Assembly (NCBI GenBank): GCA_023443125.1
Contig: JAEZVO010000044.1
Coordinates: 1 to 57,290 of the forward strand
Direction: 5' to 3'
Length of the DNA: 57,290 nt
Source: Actinomycetes bacterium
GTDB taxonomy: Bacteria > Actinomycetota > Actinomycetes > Propionibacteriales > Propionibacteriaceae
In this document: piece by piece, positions 40,378-48,066 of the stretch
How positions within the stretch are numbered: the stretch's first letter is position 1
Layout: every line of letters starts with the position of its first letter
Position numbers and translations under genes: made by a program
Notes under the pieces: model-generated
The model's input: the letters and a program-made list of their open reading frames with translations, nothing else
Told to the model about the DNA's origin: nothing
The model's database searches: none

Positions 40378-41709
40378 TCAGCTGCTGTACGGGCTCTGAC
40401 TCTCGCGCCCGTGATCGTCGACGACGTGCGTCTCGATCACCGGATCGCCCTTCGAGATCCGACGGGCGGAGCGCGGGAGTTCCGTGCGCGAACGAAGATG
40501 GCGTTCGCGCGCCTGCTCGAGCGTCTCGTGATGGACGCGCTCGCCGTCGACGACCATGTCAACCAGCAAATCGCGGTCGTTGCCGTCGTTGTCGGGCGGG
40601 GTGCCCAGCCCGATCACCTCAGCCTCGGCCGTGCCTCGCGCGTCGAGGCGGCGCATGGCGAACTTACGCCCGCCGAGCGACCCCTTCCCGGACGACTTCT
40701 TCGCGACGGGCACCAGCGGCGCGTTGGGATCGCTGGAGTCGGCACGCGCGACGAGCTTGTACACGAACGACGCCGTCGGATGCCCGGACCCGGTGACGAG
40801 GTTCGTGCCGACGCCATACCCGTCGACGGGCGCGCCCTGCAGCAGGGCGATCTGCCACTCGTCGAGATCCGACGTGACGATGATCTTCGTCTCCGTCGCG
40901 CCGAGGTCGTCGAGCAGGTCGCGGGCCTCGCGGGCGACGAGCGCAAGGTCGCCGGAGTCGAGGCGGATCGACCCAAGTTTGCCGTCCGTGAGTTCTACGG
41001 CGGTGCGGATGGCCGTCGGGATGTCGTAGGTGTCGACGAGGAGTGTGGTGCCGACGCCGAAGGTGTCGAGCTGAGCTCGGAAGGCGTCTTCTTCGGAGTC
41101 GTGCAGGAGGGTGAAGGAGTGCGCGGCGGTGCCGGCCGTCGGGATGCCGTAGCGGCGACCGGCTTCGAGGTCGGAGGTCCACGCGAAGCCCGCGATGTAG
41201 GCGGCGCGGGCGGCTGCGACGGCGGCGTGCTCGTTGATGCGACGGGCACCCATCTCGGCGCAGGGGCGGTCGCCGGCCATCCACGTCATGCGTGACGCTG
41301 CGGAGGCGACGGCGGAATCGTAGTTGTAGATGCTGAGCAGCACCGTCTCTAAGATGACGGCCTCCGCGAAGGTACCCTCCACGGAGAGCACGGGCGAGCC
41401 GGGGAAGTACACCTCGCCCTCGGGATAGCCCCAGATGTTGCCGCTGAAGCGGTAGTTCGCCAGCCACTCGGCAGTGGCATCGTCGACGATCTTGTTGCTG
41501 ACGAGGAAGCTCACTTCTTCGTCGCCGAAGCGGAAATTCTCGACGGCGTCGAGCGCGCGCCCGACCCCCGCAACCACTCCGTAGCGACGCCCCTCGGGCA
41601 GGCGCCTGGCGAAGAGGTCGAACAGGCTGCGTCGGGCATCCGTGCCGGCGACGCGCGCGGCCTGCACCATGGTGAGTTCGTAATGGTCGGTCAGCAGGGC
41701 TGTGCTCAT
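40378..41709 (-). CDS. pncB: Nicotinate phosphoribosyltransferase
   Basis: The 443-aa enzyme makes nicotinate mononucleotide for NAD salvage. Motifs: LLTDHYELTMVQAA at the N-terminus, RRLPEGRRYGVVAG near 34, the phosphorylated-His region GIPTAGTAAHSFTLLH near 205, and IRLDSGDLALVAREARDLLD near 255. The long C-terminal part fits the actinobacterial type. The ATG at 41709 follows TAGAGT by 7 nt; a much longer in-frame extension upstream crosses clpS and is discarded. Confidence 0.94.
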   Translation of the reverse strand: MSTALLTDHYELTMVQAARVAGTDARRSLFDLFARRLPEGRRYGVVAGVGRALDAVENFRFGDEEVSFLVSNKIVDDATAEWLANYRFSGNIWGYPEGEVYFPGSPVLSVEGTFAEAVILETVLLSIYNYDSAVASAASRMTWMAGDRPCAEMGARRINEHAAVAAARAAYIAGFAWTSDLEAGRRYGIPTAGTAAHSFTLLHDSEEDAFRAQLDTFGVGTTLLVDTYDIPTAIRTAVELTDGKLGSIRLDSGDLALVAREARDLLDDLGATETKIIVTSDLDEWQIALLQGAPVDGYGVGTNLVTGSGHPTASFVYKLVARADSSDPNAPLVPVAKKSSGKGSLGGRKFAMRRLDARGTAEAEVIGLGTPPDNDGNDRDLLVDMVVDGERVHHETLEQARERHLRSRTELPRSARRISKGDPVIETHVVDDHGRESQSPYSS

Positions 41710-41716
41710 GCGCTCA

Positions 41717-41722
41717 ACTCTA
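41717..41722 (-). promoter_or_regulatory. -10 box of pncB (leaderless type)
   Basis: TAGAGT on the minus strand, 7 nt before the ATG at 41709. Confidence 0.65.
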
Positions 41723-41769
41723 CTGCCGATGCCGTGCTCTTCCTTGGGATCAGTGGCAAGCTTGGACGT

Positions 41770-42048
41770 GTGACTGAGACCGTATCGCGCCCCGAGGAAG
41801 CCGTCGAGGCTACCGTGCAGCGGCAGTGGGTCACCATCGTCTGGGACGACCCGGTGAACCTGATGAGCTACGTCGCGCACGTGTTCCAGGAGTATTTCCG
41901 CTACCCCGAGGCCGAGGCCGAGCGCCTCATGCTGAAGGTGCACAACGAGGGTCGGGCGGTCGTCTCCACCGGTAACCGTGAGGAGATGGAGCGCGACGTC
42001 ATGGCCATGCAGAACTATTCGCTGTGGGCGACGATGGAGCCGGCGTGA
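41770..42048 (+). CDS. clpS: ATP-dependent Clp protease adaptor
   Basis: The 92-aa adaptor hands N-degron substrates to the ClpC/ClpA ATPase. Core motifs: WVTIVWDDPVNLMSYVAHVFQEYF (substrate pocket) and AERLMLKVHNEGRAVVSTGNREEMERDVMAM. Normal length. The GTG at 41770 is chosen because upstream in-frame sequence lies in the pncB promoter. Weak AAGCTT six nt before the start may be its -10. GTGA overlap with DUF2017 shows coupling. Confidence 0.93.
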   Translation: MTETVSRPEEAVEATVQRQWVTIVWDDPVNLMSYVAHVFQEYFRYPEAEAERLMLKVHNEGRAVVSTGNREEMERDVMAMQNYSLWATMEPA

Positions 42049-42644
42049 AGTTACAACCCGATGCTGTTGTGTGGGTCTTCGATGGCCGCGACGGGGTCCG
42101 CGCCATGCTGGCGGATCTCGTCGGGGGCTACCGCAACTCGCTGCGAGACCTGCTTCCGCCGAGTGCGGTGGATTCGTTCGACGACCCTTTCCAGGCACTG
42201 GCGGCCGACGAGCAGTTTCGCGCGCTCGACCACATCGAGGGCCTCCGCTTGCAGCGGCTGTTCCCGAAGCCGCTGTCGGAGGAAGAGTCGGATGACGAGG
42301 TGTGGGAAGGCATGGTGCGCGGACGCGCCGCGACGCTCCACGCGCACGCCACCACCGTCCTCACCGAACTCGCCGACGACGGCGACCTCGTCCCGGTCTT
42401 GGAGATGTCGGTGACCCCGTGGCTGCAAACCCTGGGCGCGCTGCGCACCTCGCTGCACGCTGAGCTCGCGCAGTCATCCAAGCCCGACGCGGAGCCCTCG
42501 CCCGAGCAGGTTGAGGCGTTTCCGGCGCTGGCGGCGGTGTTGGACTGGCTCGCCTACAACATTGAAGACCTGCTCGAGACTCGGTCGATCTGCCTCGCGG
42601 CAGGCGCCGGGCTCGACGTGAGTGAACGCGGGGAGTGGGAGTGA
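42045..42644 (+). CDS. DUF2017 family protein
   Basis: The 199-aa protein matches DUF2017: RAMLADLVGGYRNSLRDLL, LQRLFPKPLSEEESDDEVWEGMVRG, then WLQTLGALRTSLHAEL and AVLDWLAYNIEDLLETR. All-helical and cytoplasmic. It is always found between clpS and murI or similar genes in actinobacteria; function unknown. It overlaps both neighbours by 4 nt (GTGA). Confidence 0.9.
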   Translation: MKLQPDAVVWVFDGRDGVRAMLADLVGGYRNSLRDLLPPSAVDSFDDPFQALAADEQFRALDHIEGLRLQRLFPKPLSEEESDDEVWEGMVRGRAATLHAHATTVLTELADDGDLVPVLEMSVTPWLQTLGALRTSLHAELAQSSKPDAEPSPEQVEAFPALAAVLDWLAYNIEDLLETRSICLAAGAGLDVSERGEWE

Positions 42645-43441
42645 GCGTCGGCCAGCCGATTGGCGTGTTCGATTCGGGCTTCGGCGGGCTCACCGTCGTG
42701 AGGTCACTCGTCGAGCAGTTGCCGAACGAGGACCTCATCTACCTGGGTGATACCGCGCGGGCGCCGTACGGGCCGCGTCCCATTGCTGAGGTGCGCGAGT
42801 TCGCGTTGCAGGGGCTCGATTTCCTCGTTGGCCAGGGCGTGAAGGCCCTGGTCATCGCCTGCAACTCGGCATCGTCGGCGGCCATTCGCGACGCCCGGGA
42901 GCGCTACGACGTGCCCATCATCGACGTGGTGCTGCCCGCCGCGACGCGCGCCGTCGCCACTACTCGTAACGGACGGGTGGGTGTGATCGCGACGGAGTCG
43001 ACGGTGTCGTCGGGGTCGTACGACGAGGCGGTCGCCGTCGCACAGCACGTGCAGCTGACGAAGCAGGCCGCGCCGCGGTTCGTGGAGTTCGTGGAGGCGG
43101 GAGTGACGGGTGGGCCGGAGCTGCTCGACGCGGCACGCGAGTATCTGGCGCCCATCCAGCGCGATCAGTGCGACACGCTGATTCTCGGCTGCACCCACTA
43201 CCCGCTGTTGCAGGGTGTGATCTCGTTCGTGCTGGGGGATTCGGTTACGCTCGTGTCCAGCTCTGACGCCTGCGCCCAGGCGACGTACTCGCGGCTGGCG
43301 CAGATGTCGTTGCTGCGCCATCATCCCCGCGAGGCGCGCCGCACGTTTTTCACGACGGGTGACCCCAGGGATTTCCGAGGGATCGGAAGGCGCTTGGTTG
43401 GGGGCTTCGTCGGGAATGCCACCACCGTTGAGTTGGGCTGA
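42641..43441 (+). CDS. murI: Glutamate racemase
   Basis: The 266-aa enzyme makes D-glutamate for peptidoglycan. N-terminal PIGVFDSGFGGLTVVRSL with catalytic Asp, YLGDTARAPYGPRP, the first catalytic cysteine in IACNSASSAA (about 74) and the second in LILGCTHYPLLQGVI (about 184) are all in place. Length is typical. GTG start overlaps the DUF2017 stop. Confidence 0.95.
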   Translation: MSVGQPIGVFDSGFGGLTVVRSLVEQLPNEDLIYLGDTARAPYGPRPIAEVREFALQGLDFLVGQGVKALVIACNSASSAAIRDARERYDVPIIDVVLPAATRAVATTRNGRVGVIATESTVSSGSYDEAVAVAQHVQLTKQAAPRFVEFVEAGVTGGPELLDAAREYLAPIQRDQCDTLILGCTHYPLLQGVISFVLGDSVTLVSSSDACAQATYSRLAQMSLLRHHPREARRTFFTTGDPRDFRGIGRRLVGGFVGNATTVELG

Positions 43442-43461
43442 GGCCCGGGAAGGAGCACACC

Positions 43462-43581
43462 ATGTGCGTACGAGTGACCTGCAAGCGCTGCGACAAGCCC
43501 ACCTGGAAGGGCTGCGGGGAGCACATCGAGGAGGCACTCGACGGCGTGCCCGTCGCTGAACGCTGCTCCTGCCCGCGCTGA
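43462..43581 (+). CDS. 39-aa cysteine-rich small protein
   Basis: The reading frame encodes MCVRVTCKRCDKPTWKGCG, then EHIEEALDGVPVAERCSC and PR: 39 residues with six cysteines (CxxC, C, and a terminal CxC) and a His. A strong GGGAAGGAG lies 6 nt before the ATG. Similar tiny proteins with C..C.K.TW.GCG.H...L.GVP occur widely in actinobacteria as unnamed proteins. Zinc binding is likely. It follows murI by 20 nt and may be cotranscribed. Confidence 0.75.
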   Translation: MCVRVTCKRCDKPTWKGCGEHIEEALDGVPVAERCSCPR

Positions 43582-43595
43582 GGTGCGTGCCGCCG

Positions 43596-43643
43596 GGCAG
43601 GTGACACATGAGCTGCGACAGAGCCGCACAGGTTGCACCTGCC
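43596..43643. repeat. 48-nt short form of the 121-bp palindromic repeat
   Basis: Arms 43596-43616 (GGCAGGTGACACATGAGCTG...) and 43623-43643 (GCCGCACAGGTTGCACCTG...) separated by only 6 nt, lacking the inner hairpin. The left arm has diverged; the right arm is close to the other copies. Confidence 0.7.
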
Positions 43644-43685
43644 GGGGCGAGGAGGACGCGCGTGGAGCGGACGGGATCGAAGCAC

Positions 43686-43691
43686 TAGGGT
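43686..43691 (+). promoter_or_regulatory. -10 box of rph (leaderless type)
   Basis: TAGGGT, 6 nt before the ATG. Confidence 0.6.
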
Positions 43692-43697
43692 GGCACC

Positions 43698-44420
43698 ATG
43701 AGCTTTTCGCGCTTTGATGGACGCCGCCCCGACGAGCTGCGGCAGGTGAAGATCACCAGGCACTGGCTGGACCACGCGGAGGGGTCGGTGCTGGTCGAGT
43801 TCGGCAAGACCCGCGTGCTCGTCGCCGCGAGCGCCACCGTCGGCGTGCCGCGCTGGCGCAAAGACTCCGGCCTGGGCTGGGTGACCGCCGAATACGAGAT
43901 GCTGCCACGCGCGACGCACACCCGCTCCGATCGTGAATCGCGACGCGGCAAAGTCGGCGGGCGCACCCACGAGATCTCGCGACTCATCGGCCGCTCGCTG
44001 CGCGCCATCATCGACATGGAGAAGCTCGGCGAGAACACCATCGTACTCGACTGCGACGTGCTTCAGGCCGACGGCGGCACCCGCACCGCATCCATCACCG
44101 GCGCGTACGTGGCGCTCGTCGACGCCGTCGAAACCCTCCGCTCACAAGGGGCAATCGACGGCGACCCGTTCACCGACTCCGTCGCGGCGATCTCCGTCGG
44201 CTTCCTGGGCGACGAAGCGCTCCTCGACCTCGCCTACGAAGAGGACTCCCAAGCCGACACCGACCTCAACGTCGTGATGACAGGCTCTGGCAAATTCATC
44301 GAAGTGCAGGGCACCGCTGAAGGTGAGCCCTTCTCCCGCGAACAGCTGGGGCAACTGCTTGACCTCGGCGCGCTCGGCTGCGAGCAGCTCACCCGGTTGC
44401 AGCGCGAGGCCCTCGCATGA
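43698..44420 (+). CDS. rph: Ribonuclease PH
   Basis: The 240-aa phosphorolytic exoribonuclease trims tRNA 3' ends. Motifs: FSRFDGRRPDELRQVKITR, GSVLVEFGKTRVLVAAS, TRSDRESRRGKVGGRTHEISRLIGRSLR (phosphate and RNA contacts), LDCDVLQADGGTRTASITGAYVAL and the C-terminal VVMTGSGKFIEVQGTAEG. Full length. ATGA overlap with rdgB. Confidence 0.95.
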   Translation: MSFSRFDGRRPDELRQVKITRHWLDHAEGSVLVEFGKTRVLVAASATVGVPRWRKDSGLGWVTAEYEMLPRATHTRSDRESRRGKVGGRTHEISRLIGRSLRAIIDMEKLGENTIVLDCDVLQADGGTRTASITGAYVALVDAVETLRSQGAIDGDPFTDSVAAISVGFLGDEALLDLAYEEDSQADTDLNVVMTGSGKFIEVQGTAEGEPFSREQLGQLLDLGALGCEQLTRLQREALA

Positions 44421-45025
44421 ACCGCCCGACGCGCGTGGTGCTCGCCACCAACAACCCGAAGAAGCTCGTCGAGCTGCGACGGGTGGTCGAGCAAGCGGGC
44501 GTCGACCTCGAGGTGCTGAGCCTGGCCGACGTGGAACCCTACCCAGAGCCGGATGAAACCGAGCGCACCTTCGAAGGCAATGCGCTCATCAAAGCCCGCG
44601 CCGCGGCGGAGCGCTCAGGCATCGCCGCCGTCGCCGACGATTCCGGCCTCGAAGTGGACGAGCTGAACGGCATGCCGGGCGTGCGTTCGTCGCGCTGGGC
44701 CGGGCCGATGTGCGACGACGACGAGAACAACGAACTCCTGCTCGCGCAGCTCCACGGGGTGCCGGCGGAACGCCGCACGGCCAGGTTTTGCTGCGCGCTG
44801 GCGCTGGTGTCCCCTGACGGTGAGCAGCGCATCTGGCACGGCACCATGGAGGGGCGCATCGGCGAGGCACCCGTCGGTGACAACGGGTTTGGCTATGATC
44901 CGCTGTTCATTCCCGACGGCGAGGAGCGCTCGTCGGGAGAGATGAGTCCGGAAGAAAAAGACGCGATCAGTCATCGTGGTGAGGCGGTGCGCGCGTTCGT
45001 CGCGTGGCTGGGGGAGCAGGCGTGA
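44417..45025 (+). CDS. rdgB: XTP/dITP diphosphatase (RdgB/Ham1 family)
   Basis: The 202-aa enzyme removes ITP/XTP from the nucleotide pool. Motifs: RVVLATNNPKKLVEL, ERTFEGNALIKARAAAE, VADDSGLEVDELNGMPGVRSSRWAG, FGYDPLFIPDGE and ISHRGEAVRAF. It is coupled at both ends: ATGA with rph and GTGA with thyA. Confidence 0.95.
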   Translation: MNRPTRVVLATNNPKKLVELRRVVEQAGVDLEVLSLADVEPYPEPDETERTFEGNALIKARAAAERSGIAAVADDSGLEVDELNGMPGVRSSRWAGPMCDDDENNELLLAQLHGVPAERRTARFCCALALVSPDGEQRIWHGTMEGRIGEAPVGDNGFGYDPLFIPDGEERSSGEMSPEEKDAISHRGEAVRAFVAWLGEQA

Positions 45026-45816
45026 AACAGTACCTCGACCTGCTGGAGCGCATCATGGCCGACGGTGTGGTCAAGGCCGACCGCACTGGGACCGGCACGC
45101 GCAGCATCTTCGGACACCAGATGCGCTTCGACCTCACCGAAGGGTTTCCCCTTGTCACGACGAAGAAGGTGCACACGCGGTCGGTGTTCGGGGAGTTGCT
45201 GTGGTTCCTGCGCGGCGACACCAACGTCGCGTGGCTGCACGATAACCGCATCTCGATCTGGGACGAATGGGCCGACGAGCACGGCGACCTGGGGCCGATC
45301 TACGGCCACCAGTGGCGCAGCTGGCCGACGCCCTCGGGCGAGCACATCGACCAGATCGCGCGTGTCATCGACGGGTTGCGCACGAACCCCGATTCGCGGC
45401 GCCACATCGTCTCGGCGTGGAACGTGGCGGATGTCGACGACATGGCGCTGCCGCCGTGCCACACGATGTTTCAGTTTTATGTGGCCGACGGACGGCTGAG
45501 CTGCCAGCTGTATCAGCGGTCCGCTGACGTGTTTCTCGGCGTGCCGTTCAACATCGCGAGCTACGCGCTGCTGACGCACATGGTGGCGCAAGTCACGGGG
45601 CTGCAGGTGGGCGAGTTTGTGCACACGTTCGGCGACGCGCACATCTACTCCAACCATGTGGAACAGGTGGCGCTGCAACGCACGCGCGAGCCGCGGCCGT
45701 TACCGACGCTGGGCCTGAACCCCGACGTGCGCGAGATCGACGCGTTCGAGCTCAGCGATATCGAGTTGATCGGTTATGACCCGCACCCTGCAATCAAGGC
45801 CCCCGTGGCGGTGTGA
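45022..45816 (+). CDS. thyA: Thymidylate synthase
   Basis: The 264-aa folate-dependent enzyme makes dTMP. Motifs: DRTGTGTRSIFGHQMRFDL, LLWFLRGDTNVAWLHDN, catalytic Cys in LPPCHTMFQFYV (about 146), and QRSADVFLGVPFNIASYALLTHM. Length equals the classic 264-residue form. GTG start overlaps the rdgB stop. The dihydrofolate it produces is recycled by the DHFR encoded next. Confidence 0.96.
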   Translation: MKQYLDLLERIMADGVVKADRTGTGTRSIFGHQMRFDLTEGFPLVTTKKVHTRSVFGELLWFLRGDTNVAWLHDNRISIWDEWADEHGDLGPIYGHQWRSWPTPSGEHIDQIARVIDGLRTNPDSRRHIVSAWNVADVDDMALPPCHTMFQFYVADGRLSCQLYQRSADVFLGVPFNIASYALLTHMVAQVTGLQVGEFVHTFGDAHIYSNHVEQVALQRTREPRPLPTLGLNPDVREIDAFELSDIELIGYDPHPAIKAPVAV

Positions 45817-45826
45817 GGAGGTTGTG

Positions 45827-46315
45827 ATGCGCATTGTGGCAATCGCGGCGGTGGCCGAGAACGGCGTCATCGGGTCCGGCGACGACATGGTGTGGCACCT
45901 GCCGGACGACTTCCGTCGGTTCAAGCGGGTGACCACCGGCAACACCCTGGTGATGGGGCGGAGGACCCACGAGCAGATCGGCCGCGCGTTACCGGGGCGG
46001 CGAACCATCGTCGTGACTCGCAACCAGGAGTGGCGCGACGACGATGTCGAGGTTGCGCACAGCATCGAGGCAGCGCTGGCGCTGGCCGAACAGACCCCTG
46101 ACAAGGTGTGTTATATCGCGGGTGGGTCGCAGATCTACGAGGCGGCGTGGCCGTATCTCACGGAGCTCGACATCACCCAGGTGCACCTCGCGCCCGAGGG
46201 CGAGGCGCTGTTTCCGCACATTTCCCCGCGCGAGTGGACGGAGATCTCCCGCGAAGTGGGCGACGAATTCGACTTCGTCCAGTACCGCCCGACGCCGTCT
46301 CCGGCCATCGAGTAG
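45827..46315 (+). CDS. dfrA: Dihydrofolate reductase
   Basis: The 162-aa enzyme has AAVAENGVIGSGDDMVWHLPDDFRRFKRVTTGNTLVMGRRTHEQIG, with the active-site acid in LPDDF, PGRRTIVVTR and AGGSQIYEAAWPYLTELDITQVH. The ATG has GAGGAGG ten nt upstream, next to the thyA stop. The C-terminus (PSPAIE) and the TAG stop are part of the first CATCGAGTAG unit of the downstream repeat, so the end of this gene has been shaped by the repeat. Confidence 0.94.
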   Translation: MRIVAIAAVAENGVIGSGDDMVWHLPDDFRRFKRVTTGNTLVMGRRTHEQIGRALPGRRTIVVTRNQEWRDDDVEVAHSIEAALALAEQTPDKVCYIAGGSQIYEAAWPYLTELDITQVHLAPEGEALFPHISPREWTEISREVGDEFDFVQYRPTPSPAIE

Positions 46316-46549
46316 GCGGCGCCGCCCCCATCCTCGGTCATCGAGTAGCCCGCGCCGCCCCCATCCTCGGTCATCGAGTAGCCCGCGGCGCCCCCCATCC
46401 TCGGTCATCGAGTAGCCCGCGTAGCGGGCGTATCGAGATGCCGGGCGTGGTTTCGACACGCCCGCTTTGCGGGCGGCTCAACCACCGGGCGCTGCGTAGA
46501 GGCCTCGGTCATCGAGTAGCCCGCGTAGCGGGCGTATCGAGATGCCCCC
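46306..46549. repeat. GGTTGAGTAG-type repeat cluster 4, including a 33-34-bp tandem array
   Basis: CATCGAGTAG recurs at 46306, 46339, 46372 and 46406, spaced 33, 33 and 34 nt with near-identical fill (CCCGCG...CCCCATCCTCGGT). Full units with core CCCGCGTAGCGGG and one inverted unit follow. No gene between dfrA and dinB. Confidence 0.8.
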
Positions 46550-46565
46550 GACCATCGGTCGCAAC

Positions 46566-46571
46566 TAGGAT
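46566..46571 (+). promoter_or_regulatory. -10 box of dinB (leaderless type)
   Basis: TAGGAT, 8 nt before the ATG. TCAGG in the gap could also act as a weak ribosome site. No LexA-type operator is obvious upstream. Confidence 0.55.
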
Positions 46572-46579
46572 CAGTCAGG

Positions 46580-47920
46580 ATGACCACCCGCATCCTGCAC
46601 CTCGACCTCGATGCGTTCTTCGCGTCGGTGGAGCAGCGCGATAAACCCAGCCTGCGCGGCAAACCCGTCGTCGTGGGCGGTACTGGCGCGCGCGGGGTGG
46701 TGGCCACCGCGAGCTACGAAGCGCGGGTATTCGGAATCCGCTCGGCGATGTCCGGCGCCGAGGCGCGCCGACGCGCTCACGGCCGGGTCGCATTCCTCGG
46801 GGGCCGCTGGCAGGCCTACAAAGAATCCTCGCAGGTAGTCATGGGGCTCTTGCGCGAGATCTCGCCCTTGGTCGAACCGCTCAGCGTGGACGAAGCTTAC
46901 GTGGATCTGGCGCCGTCGGGATGGACCGACGACGAGCTCCCCAGCAAGGTGGCGTGGCTCCGGGCGGAGCTGACGCGTCGCACGTGCGGGCTGACTGCGT
47001 CGGTGGGTGTCGGCTCGTCGAAGCTCGTGGCGAAGCTGGCCTCCGAGGCAGCGAAGCCAGATGGTGCCCGCATTCTCGCGCCCGACGAGGAACTGGCGTT
47101 TCTGGGGCCGCTGCCGGTGAGGGCGATTCCGGGTGTCGGGCCTGCGACGGAACAGCGCTTGCTTGCCATCGGCATGTACACGGTGGACGACCTCCGAGCC
47201 GCTGATCCGGGAGAACTCATCCGCGAGCTCGGTCAGGCTTCGGGCGCCTCGCTCGCGCGGCTCGCGCGCGGCGAGGACAACCGCCGGGTAGTGGCAAACT
47301 CCGAAGCCAAGTCGATTTCAACCGAGGACACCTTCCAACAAGACCTCGCCGACAGCATCCACCTCCAAGCCATCCTCCGCCGCGACGCAGCCGCCGTCGC
47401 CAAGAAGCTTAGCAGCAAATCGCTGTTCGCGCGCACCGTCACCATCAAGGTGCGATTCGCGGATTTCGAGACCATCACCCGCGCCGCCTCGCTCGGCGGG
47501 GCGACGGACGACGTCGACGTCATCACCGCCGCCGGGTTGGGCCTTCTTGCGGAGATCGATCCGCGCCGGGGCGTCCGGCTGCTCGGCATCGGGGTGAGTA
47601 ACTTCGCAGGCGCGGCCCAAGACCGCCTGTTCGGTGACGAGCAGGCCCAAGAAGAGGAGCCCAGTTCCTCCGCGTTCGATCCCGAAGAGCTGGCTGGCGT
47701 GCGCGGGCGGGGCTTTCATACCGGCGCGGATGTCGAGCATGACGAGCTGGGTCGAGGCTGGGTCTGGGGGAGTGGCAAGGGGCTTGTCACCGTACGTTTT
47801 GAGCAGCGCGGCGGTGGGCCGGGCCCGGTGCGCACCCTGCCCCTCGATGACCCGGCGCTGCACCTCGCGGAACCCGAGCCCCTCCAACGGGCCGAGGCGA
47901 GTGGCACTCGCGTGAGCTAA
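46580..47920 (+). CDS. dinB: DNA polymerase IV (Y family)
   Basis: The 446-aa translesion polymerase has ILHLDLDAFFASVEQRD (metal Asp and steric-gate Phe region), SYEARVFGIRSAM, the second metal motif PLSVDEAYVDLAP near 105, helix-hairpin-helix VRAIPGVGPATEQRLLAIG near 180 and a little-finger domain to about 345. A C-terminal extension ends with FHTGADVEHDELGRGWVWGSGKGLVTVRFE, typical of actinobacterial DinB; no clear beta-clamp motif was found at the end. The stop TAA lies in the left arm of a 79-bp hairpin element. Confidence 0.93.
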   Translation: MTTRILHLDLDAFFASVEQRDKPSLRGKPVVVGGTGARGVVATASYEARVFGIRSAMSGAEARRRAHGRVAFLGGRWQAYKESSQVVMGLLREISPLVEPLSVDEAYVDLAPSGWTDDELPSKVAWLRAELTRRTCGLTASVGVGSSKLVAKLASEAAKPDGARILAPDEELAFLGPLPVRAIPGVGPATEQRLLAIGMYTVDDLRAADPGELIRELGQASGASLARLARGEDNRRVVANSEAKSISTEDTFQQDLADSIHLQAILRRDAAAVAKKLSSKSLFARTVTIKVRFADFETITRAASLGGATDDVDVITAAGLGLLAEIDPRRGVRLLGIGVSNFAGAAQDRLFGDEQAQEEEPSSSAFDPEELAGVRGRGFHTGADVEHDELGRGWVWGSGKGLVTVRFEQRGGGPGPVRTLPLDDPALHLAEPEPLQRAEASGTRVS

Positions 47921-47995
47921 CCCGATATCCACACGCGTTTGCGAAATCGGACCAAAAACGGGCATTTTGACAAACGAATGTGGATATTGGGTTAG
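47917..47995. repeat. 79-bp hairpin element (25-29-25), copy 3
   Basis: Arms 47917-47941 and 47971-47995 match at 22 of 25 positions (one difference is a G-T wobble), with a 29-nt loop. The first arm overlaps the dinB stop codon. Confidence 0.85.
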
Positions 47996-48053
47996 GTCTG
48001 GCGGCAGATCGGGGGATCGGCCCGCCCGCAAGACGGGCGCCGCAGTGGATGCG

Positions 48054-48059
48054 TAGAAT
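48054..48059 (+). promoter_or_regulatory. -10 box of thpR (leaderless type)
   Basis: TAGAAT, 7 nt before the ATG at 48067. Confidence 0.65.
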
Positions 48060-48066
48060 CGTCGCG

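Noticed and set aside
41683..41769. N-terminal extension of clpS
   Set aside because: The extra residues overlap the divergent pncB promoter and do not belong to the ClpS family; GTG 41770 gives the normal length.
43441..43697. Promoter-only gap between murI and rph
   Set aside because: It contains a well-supported 39-aa gene and a short palindromic repeat, so it is not empty.
46306..46415. Regularly spaced repeats resembling a CRISPR array
   Set aside because: The intervening sequence is itself repeated, so there are no unique spacers, and there are no cas genes nearby.
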